Assembly: GCF_000203815.1 (NCBI RefSeq)
Contig: NW_004457624.1
Span: 3,186,354 to 3,250,353, forward strand
From: Cavenderia fasciculata
Lineage: Eukaryota > Evosea > Eumycetozoa > Acytosteliales > Cavenderiaceae
DNA: 64,000 bases
Direction of reading: 5' to 3'
Positions 21,386 to 34,348 of this stretch are shown here, piece after piece. Within the stretch, counting starts at the first letter, position 1. Each line of letters starts with the position of its first letter. The notes under the pieces are model-generated. The model was not told the origin of the DNA. It searched no databases and was given only the letters and a program-made list of their open reading frames with translations. Both the position numbers and the translations under genes were made by a program.

Positions 21386-23264
21386 TTATTTAGAAGAAGA
21401 AGAGTTGTTTGTAGAAGTTGTTGTGGTCGTCGTCGTCGTATGCTGGTCACCTCCTACTCCAACTCCATCATTACTTTGAGGAGAATCATCTAGAGGAGAA
21501 TTATTTTGGGGTGGTAGTGGACCGGCACTATTACTAGGTCTGCTTCTTGGAATGGCAATGGTAAGATTACCAAGTGAGTGGGTGACTTGTGAGATGGACG
21601 CCGAACTTTGGTGATGAATGTGGATAGAAGGATGATGGTGGTTGTTGAGTAATGGTGACTGACTAGTAGGTTGAGGTAGATCGATTTGAGCAATAAGTGT
21701 TCTAAATGGATTATTGCTATTATTATTCATAGAAAATACATTGTCATTATTTATGGTTGATGTTGATGATGGTGATGAAGATAAAGATGAAGATGAAGAA
21801 GATAAAGATGGATCTAAACAAGATAAAGAATTACTGTTGGATTGATTATTATTATTATTATTATTATTTACATTGATGGTTTCTGTTGTGGTGTCGGTGT
21901 TGGTTGAAATGGTAGTTGTTTGTTGTTGTTGTTCCAAAAAGGTTGGCGTTGAGATATTACTACCATTTTCAATACTACTAGTAGATGATGATGATGATGA
22001 TGATTGTGAAGATGAAGTAGAAGGATCATTCAAATGGATTGGTAGAGTTGCAGTAGGTTGAATTAAATGAGCTGATGTTTGTAATAATGAAGTTGGTTGT
22101 TGTTGTTGTTGTCCATTACCATTATTATTATTATTATTATTAATATTATTATTATTATTATTATTACCAATATGATTATTATTATTATTTAAATGAATGA
22201 TTGAAATTGAATGATGAAGTGGTTTCCTACTTTCAATACCTTTCTTTTGTAATCCATTTGAGAATTGTTGAAAGTCTTCTATCAACTTTCTTCTCTTAAA
22301 TTCTTCAAAATGTTTTCTTTTGGCCAATAAATCTTGTTCCATCTCTTTAACTTCTTCCTTTTTAAACAAAAATGCTCTCACTATATAAACAAACAATATT
22401 AATCATCCATTCATTCCTATTATTTATCTATATATATTTACATTTGATCATTTGTTGAACTTTTACATCCTGAGCCAAATCGGCAGGAGTTTTACCAAAG
22501 TTATTCTTTCTAGTGCAATCGGCACCATGCTTGAGAAGTAGTTTGCATGCATCGATACGACCATAGATGGCAGCATAATGGAGCGGACAAAAGCCCTCGA
22601 GATCACTCTCGTTGACATCGCACGACTCTTCTTCAATGAGCTTTCGCACCTTTTCGTATTTGTAGTCGAGCGAGCTCCACATGGCAAAACAAAGTGGGAT
22701 GACACGCTGACATGTGATACGATTGACTAGTTGCACGTCTCTGTATCGGTCTTCGGGATACGACGTTATCGGGAACGGAGATGAAGGTGGTAAATTTGAT
22801 ATTTTAGATGTATAATCAGAGAATAGGTTCTCTTTTAACGGAGTTGGTATCTGATCGCACAAACCCTTAATCTCTTCATTCTCCAAGTTTTGTAATATAT
22901 AATCAAAACAATAATCTAAAAGTGTACCAATTTCTTTTGGTTGTGGTGGTGGAGAAGGTGGTTGATTAGTTGTTGTAGTTGTTGTAGTTGTAGTAGGAGT
23001 TGTTATTTCTTCAACAGCTGGTATATTATTATTACTATTACTATTATCAACTGTAGTTGTAGCAGCAGCAGCAGCAGTTGTACTACTAGTAGTAAAAGTA
23101 GTTATAGCATTCATCATTTCCAATTGTAATTGTTCTTGTAAAACATCGGTGATATCGGTGTCTTCGTCACCTTCTATTGGTGGTGGACTGCCATTGCCTT
23201 GTACATTACTACTATTACTACTGTTACTCTGCTGTTGTTGTTGTTGTTCTTGTAGTTGAGACAT
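21386..23264 (-). CDS. Ankyrin-repeat protein with long low-complexity arms
   Basis: Exon 1 is 23264-22442, the intron is 22441-22381 (GTAAAT...TATATAG), and exon 2 is 22380-21386, for 605 aa. Residues 1-90 are Gln/Ser/Thr/Asn/Pro-rich. A compact region of about 180 residues holds two clear ankyrin repeats (SDLEGFCPLHYAAIYGRIDA, NNFGKTPADLAQDVKVQQ). A charged helix (KKEEVKEMEQDLLAKRKHFE) crosses the exon junction. The last 270 residues are poly-Asn/Ser/Gln/Thr. No catalytic domain is visible. It is probably a protein-interaction scaffold, and the partner cannot be inferred. Confidence 0.8.
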
Positions 23265-24198
23265 ATATATATATATATATATTTATATTATTCTATATTA
23301 TTCTATATTATTCTAACTTTGTAATCCAACGAACAACGACGAACTGATGCACCAGTTGCTTTTTAAAGTTGTTTGCTTTCAAATCAAATGAAAAGATGAT
23401 CACTTGACAAAGTTTAATAGGTTGATGGTTTATTTGTTTACTCTATACTAAATGACAGAGTGAGTGAGAGAGAGTAGCGAAAGATTATTATTATTTATAA
23501 ATATTGTCTTTTGTGTGGGGTAGAGCAAAAGATAAAAAAAAAAACTTTTTTTGTTTGTTTGTCTGTCCAAACCCTCACACCCTTTATTATGATAATTGTG
23601 ATCAACGATCATTGATTCAAAAAATACTGTATTACTATTACTATTTTATTTGTTTGTTTTATTTGTTTGTTTTATTTATTTATTTCTTTCTTTGTTGTTT
23701 GTTCCACTTGATCAAGCCAATCAATCCATCTGCAACCTTGTCACTAATAAACTAGCAACAATAGAGAGAGATAGAGAAAGAGAGAGACAGAGAAATGTAA
23801 AATAAATCAAGACGAGATAACAAAGAAAAGAAAAGAAGAAATATTTGATGTAGTATATCTGTAGATTTGTTATTCAAATATGTCATTTAGAAGAACCGCA
23901 AATCTTAAAGAGGAAAGATCTTGATAAATATGTGCAAACGCGGCAGAGATTACGCGAAAAAGTTTCCTCACTCAGAACTCCAAGATCCATCCATGATTTG
24001 CCTTTTGCTCATGTCACCGTGGTCCGAATCAAACAAACGCGCACCTCTCTTTTTACAACACCGATTTTATAACTCTCTATACCGTCGCCGTCGTTTAGCA
24101 TTTATTTATTTATTTGTTTGTTTACATCATCATCAATATCTCGCAGTAGACAAGATAAAATATAATAATAATTATAATAATCAAATAATAGTAGAACA
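23265..24198. other. Intergenic, 934 bp, divergent promoter region
   Basis: It starts with (AT)n next to the ankyrin gene start. GA-rich strings lie near 23461-23475 and 23760-23830. A stretch of balanced composition at 23890-24090 contains several CGCG/CGTCG bits but no credible frame. It is probably promoter and 5'-UTR sequence for the beta-helix gene. Confidence 0.45.
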
Positions 24199-26211
24199 AT
24201 GAGAGGAGGAGTGTTGACGATAATATTGATTATCGTCACTTTGCTGATGATGTCATTGGTTTCAGCTGATGACGGTAGTGGTAGTAATAGCAACAACAAC
24301 AACAACAATAATAGTAATAGTGAGAGTAGTGGTAGTAGTAGTGGTGGAAGCGAGAGTAGTAGTAGTAGTGGGGAGAATCCACAAGCTCCCTACTTGAATA
24401 TTTATATTTCAAAGTATAGTCAAAGTAATGAATCTATTGATGGTGTTGCTTGTGGATCTAGTTTAGTTCAAGCTTGCACTAGTATGCAAGATGCATTGGT
24501 TTCATACTATACAACACTTGCCAATCGATCAGAGACCACCGAGACATTGTATTGCAAGTTTGTAATGGACCCAAGCTTTCCATACTTGTCATCCAACACC
24601 AAAAATTCCCTCAATATCATTGCAAACCAGTCCCTCACACTATTGCTTACCGTCAATCGTGACACTGATAGTACCAATCGTCAAGTAACCATCAACCTAC
24701 AATCTTCTTCACAATTCATCACTATCCAAGATGATAACAATAATAATAATGACAACAACTATATAATTAATATTAAATTGGAATCGATTACATTTATAAA
24801 TGGAAATAATAGTAATAGTAATGGAGTTGTTAATATGTACACTAACTCCTCCTCCTCCTCGACTAGTGGTAGTAGTATGAGCTTGTCAATGGTATCATGT
24901 CAATTTTTAAACAATGCTAATAGTGCATTGGTCAATATTAGCGGACCGTCAACTGGACTGGAGATGTCTAATTGTCTGTTTGTAAATAACACCAATGTTG
25001 ACGGTGTATCGCTCATATCATTTAGTGGAGGAGAGATTAATATGCAAGATTGTTACCTTCACGAGAATGCAGTTTCGATGGTAACCAACACCACGTCGGT
25101 CATTAGTGTGACGGGAAACACAATGTTGGATATAAACTCGTGCAACTTTTTTGGGAATAGTGCGGGGATGGCCATTGTGTCGGTCAGCGGACAGCCGGCT
25201 GGCGGCTATGTCAATATCGTCGATACCGACTTTTCAGACAACCAAGTAACGTCGAGTGGCGCAACTGTCTTTGTCGCCAACACCAACAGTCCCATCACAG
25301 TACTGGGCAGCACATTTACAAACGGTGTCGGAGGATCAGCTGTCCGCGTAGAAGTGTCCAATGCAACGATCGACTTGACATCCAACACATTCCAATCGCA
25401 GAAAGGTGCCGACTTTGGTGGCGGCGTTCATCTGTACGAGTGTGGACAACACGTCCATATAGCAGAATCAACCTTTACCAACAACCAAGCCATGTTTGGT
25501 GGTGCCATCTCATTTTACCAAGTTTACAACTCGAGTATTATCAATGTTACAATGACCAATAATACTGCTGTTTCTGGTGGTGCCATCTTTGCAGATAATG
25601 ATAATGAAATGGATGACAACAATGATAATCTATCTCTATCACCATCCACTCTTGGTTTGGTTGCCGCTTCTAATAGTAGTGGTAATCATTCTAAAAACTA
25701 TGATAGAGAGTATTTTATATTGATGATTACAGTTGTGTTTGACGAGAACCAAGCATCAAAGACTGGTGCGTGCATATACTGCGAAAGTGGTACAACCATT
25801 GATATATTCAACTTTACAAGTACAAACAATACCGTTGACAACAAGGATTCTCAAATATTGGTGTTTTGTGAAACCGAGAGTGAAAGAGATTCAAAGTTTG
25901 GTCCATCCACTCGAATCATTTCACCTGGCAGTCACAGTCATAGTGATAGTGGTAGTGACAGTGACAATGAAGACGACGACAATGGATGTGTCGTCTACTT
26001 GGATGTCAATGTCAACATGTTGACCACTTTTATCCCACAATGTGCCAACCCAGAGATGCCAGAGCTCAAAGACAGCAAATGGACACTATCTAAAATAGTC
26101 GGACTCTTGTTTGGAGTCGGTCTAGGTGTCTTGCTCATTGGTTCAATCATTTTAATCATTTACAAGAGACAACCAATCATTGAAAGAAGAGCTCAATATA
26201 CCAAGTTATAG
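24199..26211 (+). CDS. Pmp-type beta-helix surface protein, single membrane span
   Basis: A single exon gives 670 aa. A signal peptide (GGVLTIILIIVTLLMMSLVSA) is followed by a Ser/Asn/Gly-rich spacer to about residue 58. The extracellular domain is a right-handed beta-helix with repeats of the chlamydial polymorphic membrane protein type, in which FxxN and GGA[IV] alternate (CLFVNNTNVDG, STFTNNQAMFGGAISF, MTNNTAVSGGAIFAD). Asn is abundant in N-x-S/T sequons. Residues about 635-658 form a transmembrane helix, followed by a short basic tail. Dictyostelids carry many such proteins, and the role is unknown. A surface adhesion or recognition function is inference only. Confidence 0.8.
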   Translation: MRGGVLTIILIIVTLLMMSLVSADDGSGSNSNNNNNNNSNSESSGSSSGGSESSSSSGENPQAPYLNIYISKYSQSNESIDGVACGSSLVQACTSMQDALVSYYTTLANRSETTETLYCKFVMDPSFPYLSSNTKNSLNIIANQSLTLLLTVNRDTDSTNRQVTINLQSSSQFITIQDDNNNNNDNNYIINIKLESITFINGNNSNSNGVVNMYTNSSSSSTSGSSMSLSMVSCQFLNNANSALVNISGPSTGLEMSNCLFVNNTNVDGVSLISFSGGEINMQDCYLHENAVSMVTNTTSVISVTGNTMLDINSCNFFGNSAGMAIVSVSGQPAGGYVNIVDTDFSDNQVTSSGATVFVANTNSPITVLGSTFTNGVGGSAVRVEVSNATIDLTSNTFQSQKGADFGGGVHLYECGQHVHIAESTFTNNQAMFGGAISFYQVYNSSIINVTMTNNTAVSGGAIFADNDNEMDDNNDNLSLSPSTLGLVAASNSSGNHSKNYDREYFILMITVVFDENQASKTGACIYCESGTTIDIFNFTSTNNTVDNKDSQILVFCETESERDSKFGPSTRIISPGSHSHSDSGSDSDNEDDDNGCVVYLDVNVNMLTTFIPQCANPEMPELKDSKWTLSKIVGLLFGVGLGVLLIGSIILIIYKRQPIIERRAQYTKL

Positions 26212-26670
26212 AAAAAGACAAAGGATCCAATTCACACATCCAATTCACACATCTCAATTGTATAAATCACCAAATCCCCCTCCCCCCTCCCCATCATCAT
26301 CATCATCATCATTTTTAGTTTAGACACTATCATTCACCTTTAGTATGGTATTAGTAGTAGTCGGATACAATGATCAAATCGATCTATCTATTTATTTATA
26401 TTAAATATTAAATATAATAAATTAATCACACGGAGAGATAGTTATTTATCTATCTTTCTGTTTTTTTTCGCATTCAATTTAATCGATTGATGAGAGACAA
26501 TTATTTATATGTTTAACTTCTCACTTTCCAGATTTTTGTTTTCATCAATAGATATAAAGAGCAATCGATTGTTCAAGTCATCACATCGCTACTACTACTA
26601 TTTTACAACAAACAACTTTAGCTATAACAAAAAAGATTATCTTTTCAAAAATAATCAAATTAAAAACAAA
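26212..26670. other. Intergenic/5' region before the 2H enzyme
   Basis: It has (TCA)n near 26294-26311, C-rich runs and AT-rich DNA. From ATG 26509 the frame is open into the next gene, so part of this stretch may be coding (see the 2H phosphoesterase entry). Confidence 0.5.
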
Positions 26671-27319
26671 ATGAATAATAATAATCATAACAATCTTAAT
26701 AAAGATTTCAAGAGTGCAATTGTAATTGTCCCCCCTCAAGATTTATTGGATCAAGTACAAGCAATTAGAAAGCAACATGATAAGTCATACGAACGGTGGA
26801 TGCCTCATATCAACTTGTAAGAAAACTCTAGATGAGTCATATATTGTTAACTTGTAATTGTTAATTAAAATCAATTATCTTTTTTTTAGGATCTTCCCAT
26901 TTGTAAAGATAGATCAATTTGAAGAGAAACATGAACAATTACAGAGTGTATTATCATACTTTTCATCATTCACATTGGTATTTAAAGAGTTTTCAAACTT
27001 TCAACATGGAAAGTCTTCAGTGATCTGGCTCAAGCCAGAGACGCCAGACCAACCCAATGCAATCAACCAACTCCAACGTATATTGGAAACGAATCTCCCA
27101 GGGTTTGACGAACTTTCAAACAAGTCAGAGGCAGGCTTTTGCCCGCATATGACGGTAGGGCAGTCTGCAGCAGGCAAGCAAACCACCGACAAGATTACAC
27201 AGTTCCAAACAGACTTTAAGCCAATTGAATTCCAAGTTAAAGAGATTTACCTCATTCATCGTGATGGAGAAGTTCCCTTCACCATTCGAAAGACATTAAA
27301 ATTGGGTGGTAGTGATTAA
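26671..27319 (+). CDS. 2H phosphoesterase (2'-5' RNA ligase/LigT-like)
   Basis: Exon 1 is 26671-26816, the intron is 26817-26889 (GTAAGA...TTTTTTTAG), and exon 2 is 26890-27319, for 191 aa. The two histidine motifs of the 2H superfamily are present: WMPHINLIFPFV (the intron splits the Leu codon) and CPHMTVGQS. The family cleaves or ligates 2',3'-cyclic phosphate or 2'-5' linkages in RNA or nucleotides. The true substrate is unknown. The first motif reads H-I-N instead of the usual H-x-T/S. An in-frame ATG at 26509 would add 54 residues rich in Phe/Ser/Arg/Tyr without acidic residues in the first part, which would suit a mitochondrial presequence. I chose 26671 for its A-rich context, but both starts are possible. 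Confidence 0.82.
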
Positions 27320-28179
27320 ACAATGTATCAACCAACCAAACCCCGAATCGATCCAAGTGAAAACAACTATAAATATATATAACACACATTACATTAATTA
27401 TATCTAAATCCAAAACCAAACTCAACTAGTTGAGTTAACTGATTGGGATGGGATAGGATAGGATAGGATAGGATAGGATGTGTGATGCATATTTATATTT
27501 ATAGAGTAAACACTTGGAGTGTAAATATATATTAATAAATAAAACACCCACAAGACAAGATTAAAACAAAAATAGAGCAGCCATATTGAATTGGAATGAG
27601 TTGTTTGGAATGATGAGTTGTAGATTATCTATCTATCTATCTATCTCGTTGTTCATCTGAGATGAGCTCACTGTATTGTATGTTGTTGTATAATCTTAAA
27701 ATTCTAAGATGAGAAGAATGAATCATTGAACTCTGAATGGGTGCAAGCAAAGCTTTATCTAAATTTTTAGAATAAAAATTAATTAATAATTATTTAATTG
27801 TTTGTGTGTTTTGGGGGACTGTTAAAATTCATAGGGGTTCTTTTTCAAAGATAATAATAAGAGACAAACAGAGAGAGAGAGAAACAAAAAACTTAATTTA
27901 AAAGAAGAATAATAAGAAGAACAAACAAATAATAATTACTGTAATTAGAGGAAAACAAGAGAGAGACAAGAGAGAGAAAGGAACAAACTATACAGTTAGT
28001 TAGTTAGTCATCAGATTAAACAAGGAGAAGAGAACGAGTAGAGTAGGATAGATAGGAGGTAAATATAATATATTAGTAGTTATATATATTCTGATAGTTT
28101 GTATCTTTACTTACAAACTATACTCTACTTCTATTTAAAAAAAAGAAAGAACACTCCATATATTACTAGAGAATTAAAG
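27320..28179. other. Intergenic, 860 bp, promoter of the ATG2 gene
   Basis: It contains a perfect 14-bp palindrome CTCAACTAGTTGAG at 27421-27434, a (GGATA)n repeat, a (TATC)n repeat near 27628-27646, and GA-rich DNA at 27860-28060. No coding frame is convincing. Confidence 0.5.
27451..27478. repeat. (GGATA)n microsatellite
   Basis: Five full units plus a partial one, immediately preceded by GATTGGGATG. Confidence 0.85.
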
Positions 28180-28985
28180 ATGGAAGGATGGAAAGGAACA
28201 TTTTTTAATGGATTACAAAAGGTGATTGGAATGACAACTGATACATTATATAATATTAGTTTGAAACCACAACAACGATTCTATCGATTTCTTATCAACA
28301 ATAGTATTAAGTCTTATCTTTTAAATCCCATTCAAAGAGATGAATTCGATACACAGTTTAACAAGGGTGCTAGTATCATTACACTTCAAAGTGTTATTCT
28401 AGACAGCGATGTTTTAAATGAAAAGTTTACCAATGGTCTTCCATTTCACTTTGATCAAGTTCGTATTGAACGACTAGAGTTTCATCTTCCCATACTCAAA
28501 ATTATGAGTGACCCTATTCGTGTACATGTCAAAGGTGTAGAGATTAGCATCATACCAGGTGCTCGAAATGTCAACAACTCCAATAACAACATGTCAGTCA
28601 TTCATTCCTCCTTATCTTCATCCACTTCTACAACTCCATCGTCAACACTTAGATCATCGATTAGTTCAAGTGTACTTGGTTTGGATAGTTCAATAGAAGA
28701 CGGTGAATCTATCATTGTAGATAATCGTCCAGAAGAGCAAGATGAGGTGTTTGAAGGTTTACAAGAACATCTTCGTAACATCTTTTCAAATGCAATCGTA
28801 GAGATTGAAAACATGTCAGTCTTTATTCAAACACCAGAATCAAAATCAACCATTGAATTTAATATTTCTCATGCTTCATTTATGTATGATAAATCAAATC
28901 AACAACAAGAAGAAGAGGATAATAATAATGAAGAAGATGAAGAAGAAGAGATATTAGATAGGGAAGAGGAGGAAGAAGAAGAAGA

Positions 28986-29017
<32 letters not shown>

Positions 29018-32000
29018 GTCGTAATAGTTATGGTATACCAAAGATTGAATTTGATCAAGTTTCAGTAATGGTTCATAAAAAAGAAGGATCGGTTATTCAA
29101 TTGGAACATCAACACTATTTCTTTGCATGTGATCAAGAGACATCAAACCAGATGAATAGAATTCTTATACAACAATCGACCGATACAATGTTGGATATTG
29201 ATATTCAATTTAATAGTGCAATCAAGGGAAATGTAGGAGAGGATCAAGTATCTGGTTTAATGGATTTAATTAATCGTGTTAGTACTGCATTCCAAGCATT
29301 TGATAAAATAACAACAAAGACAACAACAAATTCTTCTTCTTCTTCTTCAACCAAAACAACACCATCTAAAGGAGGATTCAACAAGAGTATTGATGAAAAA
29401 GCATTATTACAAGAAGCACCACCAAAAGATATTAGACTTTGTATTAGTATACCAAAGATTCATTATATTGTCAATTTGCCATTAATGGAGGATAGTATAT
29501 GTACCAAACCAAACTTTAAAATTCATATACTTGGTAATCAATGTAGTGTAGAGTTTTTAAAGGTTTATGAAAGAAATGTCGCTAGTCTATCCTCTTCTTC
29601 ATATGTTTCAAATCTATCAATTGCATTTGATAATTTGGCAATTGACTTGTTGCCAACTGGAAAGAATAATGAAACCAAGTATAGATGTTTGGCAATTCAA
29701 TCATTGGATGATGGTGATGGTATACAAAGACCAACTATTTCAATTCAACAAATTGTTCGAGGTAGTGGTACTCAGGTCGGAGGAATAGTTGACAGTTCAT
29801 CAGAAATATTCCTTTCGGGTATTCCATCAGACACTACTCAATTTAATGAAAAGAAATATTTGGAACATAGTTTTTTGTCGTATCGATCACCTGCCAACAT
29901 CAACCCATCGATAGAGACTGCCAACAATATTGCCACAACCAAGATCAACTGTATCTTGCCCGATGTGGTGCTGACCATCTTTCAAAGTGACTATGTGTGT
30001 CTGATAAAGGCATTTGACCTCAGTTCGGATGCACCACAAACCAGTTGCATGCAATTCACCTTGTCGTCGAGCACTGCAAACATTGAAATGAAGTTTGACA
30101 ATGATCACAGCAACAATGCCAACTGTCCATCGACCAACCATTTTGTATCATCATTTAGTATTATGGCAAGTGACCTCAACCTATACAATTGTCTAGGTTA
30201 TCCATCCGATGTATTTGCAGCCAATCAATTTGACTCCTCGTTTATTCATCTTTCACTTTTATCGTTGGATTGTGTCGCAAGATTACTTCCATCATCTTCC
30301 TCTAAAATCATCTCTTCATCAAGTCAATTAAATTTAAATTCAAATCAATTAATTGAACAATTATTTTTTTCAACAAATATTGTAAGTGAGAAAAAGAAAC
30401 AAAAATATTATAATTTAAAATGTTTACTAATACTTTTTATTTTTTATTTATAGAATATTGATGGTATACAATTATTAACATCAACACAAAAAATATCAAT
30501 ATCTCAACAATTTGAATTAACAATTGGTGAAATTTGTTTCATACCTTCAATGACTTTAATTACAGGATTTTTAGATTGGATTAAAGTTGATAATGACAAT
30601 TGTAATAACAATAATAATAATGTAAAAGTTAATAATAATAATAATAATAATAATGTAAATAGTAGACAACAACAAGAAAAACAAAAACAACAGTCAAATG
30701 ACAAGTCAAATGATAAATCAAATGCATATCATATAGAATTAAATAATTGTATGGCAAAATATATGAATGAATCATCACAATTAATATTATTGTATGACAA
30801 GTTGACAGTATTGGTATCACCAGATGGAAGAAGGGATGATTTATTGCTCATGTTTAATCCAGTTCAAATCCTTCTCAAGAGTTCAGATAGTGGTGGTCAC
30901 ACTCAATTCTCATTCTCTACCATCAAAGATTACATCACGGTTGGCTATTCAAAACAAGAATTAATCATCATGCTCAAGAATGTATTATCGTCAACTCAAG
31001 GTCCAAACATTGAGATATTATCCAATCACTATGACTTTACCTTTACAAAGTCGACCTATAATTTGTTTACCACAATTGTTCCTCAATTTATCGATACCAT
31101 TTCAAAGTATATGGTGTTGCCCAAAGTGGGAGATAATCAAGAGGAACAGATTGAACAAATTGTCGGGTTTGTTGGACAGAGTCAAATCAAGGTTATGGAT
31201 GATGACTATGATGGTCACCAGAAAACACCTCAATTACATGGAGGAGGATCTTCATCGACTGTTGACAACAACAATAGTCATTTACATAGTACCATTTATG
31301 AATTCAATGAAGATGATGGTATTGGAGATTTCGAAGTGATTCATCGTGAAAAGGAATTGGTCATTGCATCACAAATTGTAGTGGTTGATTTATACCTCAA
31401 TCTAGTGTTTACAGATGAAGAAGATAATAGTGTCGATCCATTACAAAAGAAACAACCCAATAGTGTTAGAATCGAATGTCACATTGCCGATATCTTGTTG
31501 CAAAACTTTGAAACTAGTAACCACCAACAACAATCCAACAATAATCATCGATACAACAAATCACTCAAAGTCAATGTCACTGATATCTTTATACACGATA
31601 ATATCCCCAAGTCACCCTATCGTAATCTATTTGGACCACTATCACACTACAAGGAGAAAAAGAAAAAGAGTCAACATCTCATCTCACTCATACTATACAG
31701 TCGTGACGATTCTTTTGGTCGTCAATTCTACAATATCAAATTATTGGTTGATCCTCTATTTATTCAAGCTTATCAATTAACTATTGATTTCTTATTAGAT
31801 TTTTTTATTAATCAACAAAATCAAAATCAAAATAATGAATCGAAACAACCTCAGTCTCGGTCTCAACAAGAAACAACATTTTATGATGAGATTGAAATAT
31901 TCCCATTAGAAGTTAGAATTGATTATAAACCAAGAACAACTAATAAGCAAGATAATAATAATAGTAATCAACAACAACAACCACAATCACCACATAATGG

Positions 32001-32883
32001 ACGTCAACAAAATGGAGATAATGGTGGTAATGAAGAAGAGAAATATTCATCATTTACAAGTGGAGAGTATGTTTGGATGTTTAGTATGATTCCATTGAGT
32101 GAAGCCAATTTTACATTGAATCATGTACATTTGCAAAATGTGCCGGGTAGCAAGCTGGTAGAGAGTGTCTTGTCAGTGTACCAACCCAACCTGCTCACCA
32201 ATGGTGTGTTCCAATACTTGGGTGGTGTAGCACCCGTTCGTATCCTCTTTAACATTGGGTCAGGTATCACTGCACTCGTACGTAAACCCATTCAAGAGGC
32301 ACGTGCCAACACCAATGCAGGTGTAGGTGGTATGGCTGGTGCAGTTGGTAAAGGTGTCGGTTTAGGCATCCAAACACTCACAGTAGAGATTCTCACTGCA
32401 TCTAGCAAGGTTGTCAGTGCCACATCATCACTACTTGGTAAACTCAGTAACAACTCTTCAACAAACCAAAGTCACATGTACAACACAAACAACAATCATA
32501 ATCATAGTGGTAGTAGCGGTCACAATTCGATGGATCATAGTGCCAACCAACAACAATTATCAAATCACCCACAATACAACTCAATTTGGGTGAGTCAGCC
32601 TGAAAACTTGTCACAAGGTGCCCACAAGGCCATGTCACAGGTGATAGGGGGATTCTACAATGCTGCCATGGGTATCCTCTCCAAGCCAATCACATCGTAC
32701 CAAGAGAGTGGTACCAAAGGATTCCTCACTTCTCTATTATGGGGTGTCCCAGGTGTTGTCGTATCACCCATGGTTGGTCTTGCCGAAGGTTTCACTTCCT
32801 TTTCAATTGGTCTACGTAATTCTTTAGATTCTTCAAGAATTGTAAATGATCATAAAAAATATAAAAGTAATATTCTAAAATAA
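28180..32883 (+). CDS. atg2: Autophagy-related protein 2 (lipid-transfer bridge)
   Basis: ATG2 tethers the expanding phagophore to the ER and moves lipids through a long hydrophobic groove. Exon 1 is 28180-30381, the intron is 30382-30453 (GTAAGT...TTATAG), and exon 2 is 30454-32883, for 1543 aa. The N-terminal chorein region is recognisable (RFYRFLINNSIKSYLL, ASIITLQSVILDSDVLNEKF, then a segment ending DPIRVHVKGVEISIIPG). The C-terminal ATG2 domain (PVRILFNIGSGITALVRKPI and GVGLGIQTLTVEILTA, then the GTKGFLTSLLWGVPGVVVSPM block) is clear. Between them lie Glu-, Asn- and Gln-rich inserts. The length is at the short end for the family. It converges on ELP4 with only 88 bp between stops. Confidence 0.93.
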
Positions 32884-32971
32884 ATAAATAAATAAAGGAA
32901 AGAATATTAAGTATTTTTTTGAAAATCTACAAGTTTGTTTATTATTATTTGTTTGTTTGTTTGATTTTGAT

Positions 32972-34348
32972 TTAAAAATCTAAAGGTGAAGAACCAATTT
33001 GTGATTTAGGACCACCAGCACCACATAATAAACCACTACCAGATTTCATTTTACTAACTATATCCTCCTTTTTAGATTTAGTTTTATCTTGTTGATCCGA
33101 GGAAGATGAATCACCAGATCTGCTAAATTCAGGTTGCAAAGAAATCTTTTCAATGGCCATTGTTCTTCTACGCATCTTGAAAACAAATGACAACATGTCT
33201 GGATTGAATGATGGAGCAAGTGTATTTAATCTAGCAATCTTTTTAACGGTAAACATTCCCAAATACTCTTGGAATGCTTCTGGTGTCGATCCCATTCCAC
33301 TAAACGAGTTGATCGATACCACCGTATCGCACATATGACTAATCTTTTTAACAAAAGATTCACTATAAATATAAGTTGGTACTGTAATCACACAAACTGA
33401 AACTGATGATCTTAATAATCCTTTAAGTGAATGTAAAAATTCTATTACTCCTTCCTAAATATATAAAAATAAATAAATAAATAGAATTAATAAATATTAA
33501 TATTAATATTCAAATTGATTATATGTATGCTTATATTTGTTTACCTCATCATTTGACCATAAAGGAGAAGCAAAAGATTGTAATGCCAATCTTAATATTT
33601 TAGTTGATTCGTTGATAGGACCACCTTGAGAGGCACTTTGATTGTATTTTTGAACGAGTTGTTGTAGTTCCATATAGAGACTACGGTATGGTGATGATGA
33701 CTCGGACTGTGTCTGACTCGTGTACGATAGTGTGTGTAGATGGTTAGGATCGATTGATTGGATATTCATCTTTCTTGTAAAGTCGTATGCATGACAGAAC
33801 GGTGACGATTGGTTTTGTTGTTGTGTTGCACCGCTTGCCTTTTTAGCATTCTCTGCATCTATGTAGTTTTGATATCTCCATGCTATCTTTAGGTCATCGC
33901 TACCGCTATTACCACCACTACCACCATGTTGTTTACGTTGATTACTTTGTTCTTCTGTATCGGCATCCAATTCTTCTTGTCGAGTCATACGTGCTGGCAG
34001 TTTGTTGAGAATGTCAAATGCATCATGTCCAATCAACGATGAGAAAAAGACACCGTGGTGTTGAGTGATACCTTCAGCGAGGAAATATTTGAGTAGAAAC
34101 ATGTAAAAGCTTGAATTAATGTCTTCTTCAACCATGAGAATCGAACCAATTGGAATACCTCCGCCGAGGATATCATCTAAATCTCCTAATCCCGTACTAG
34201 TCAGCAAGTTACCATTCTGTAATGATAACTTGCATCCTCCTGGTAACTTGTTTGCCGATGGTGTAATTGGTGAAGATGATGATGACTGTCCACCAGCAGC
34301 AGCAGCAGGTTGTTTTCGAGTGAATGTAGTTGGTTTATTAACTGACAT
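32972..34348 (-). CDS. elp4: Elongator complex subunit 4
   Basis: ELP4 forms the RecA-like hexameric ring (ELP4-5-6) of Elongator, which modifies wobble uridines in tRNA. Exon 1 is 34348-33545, the intron is 33544-33455 (GTAAAC...TATTTAG), and exon 2 is 33454-32972, for 428 aa. Signatures are GNLLTSTGLGDLDDILGGG and IPIGSILMVEED (the degenerate P-loop region of the PAXNEB family), QHHGVFFSS, LKIAWRYQNY, and in exon 2 the block running SLKGLLRSSVSVCVITVPTY. A Gln/Gly/Ser insert lies near residue 130. The N-terminus is a Ser/Ala-rich tail. The start is 298 bp from the divergent CLF1 start. Confidence 0.92.

Noticed and set aside
27421-27434. 14-bp palindrome as a terminator or insertion end
   Set aside because: It lies beside simple repeats with no paired copy or gene-end context that would support either role.
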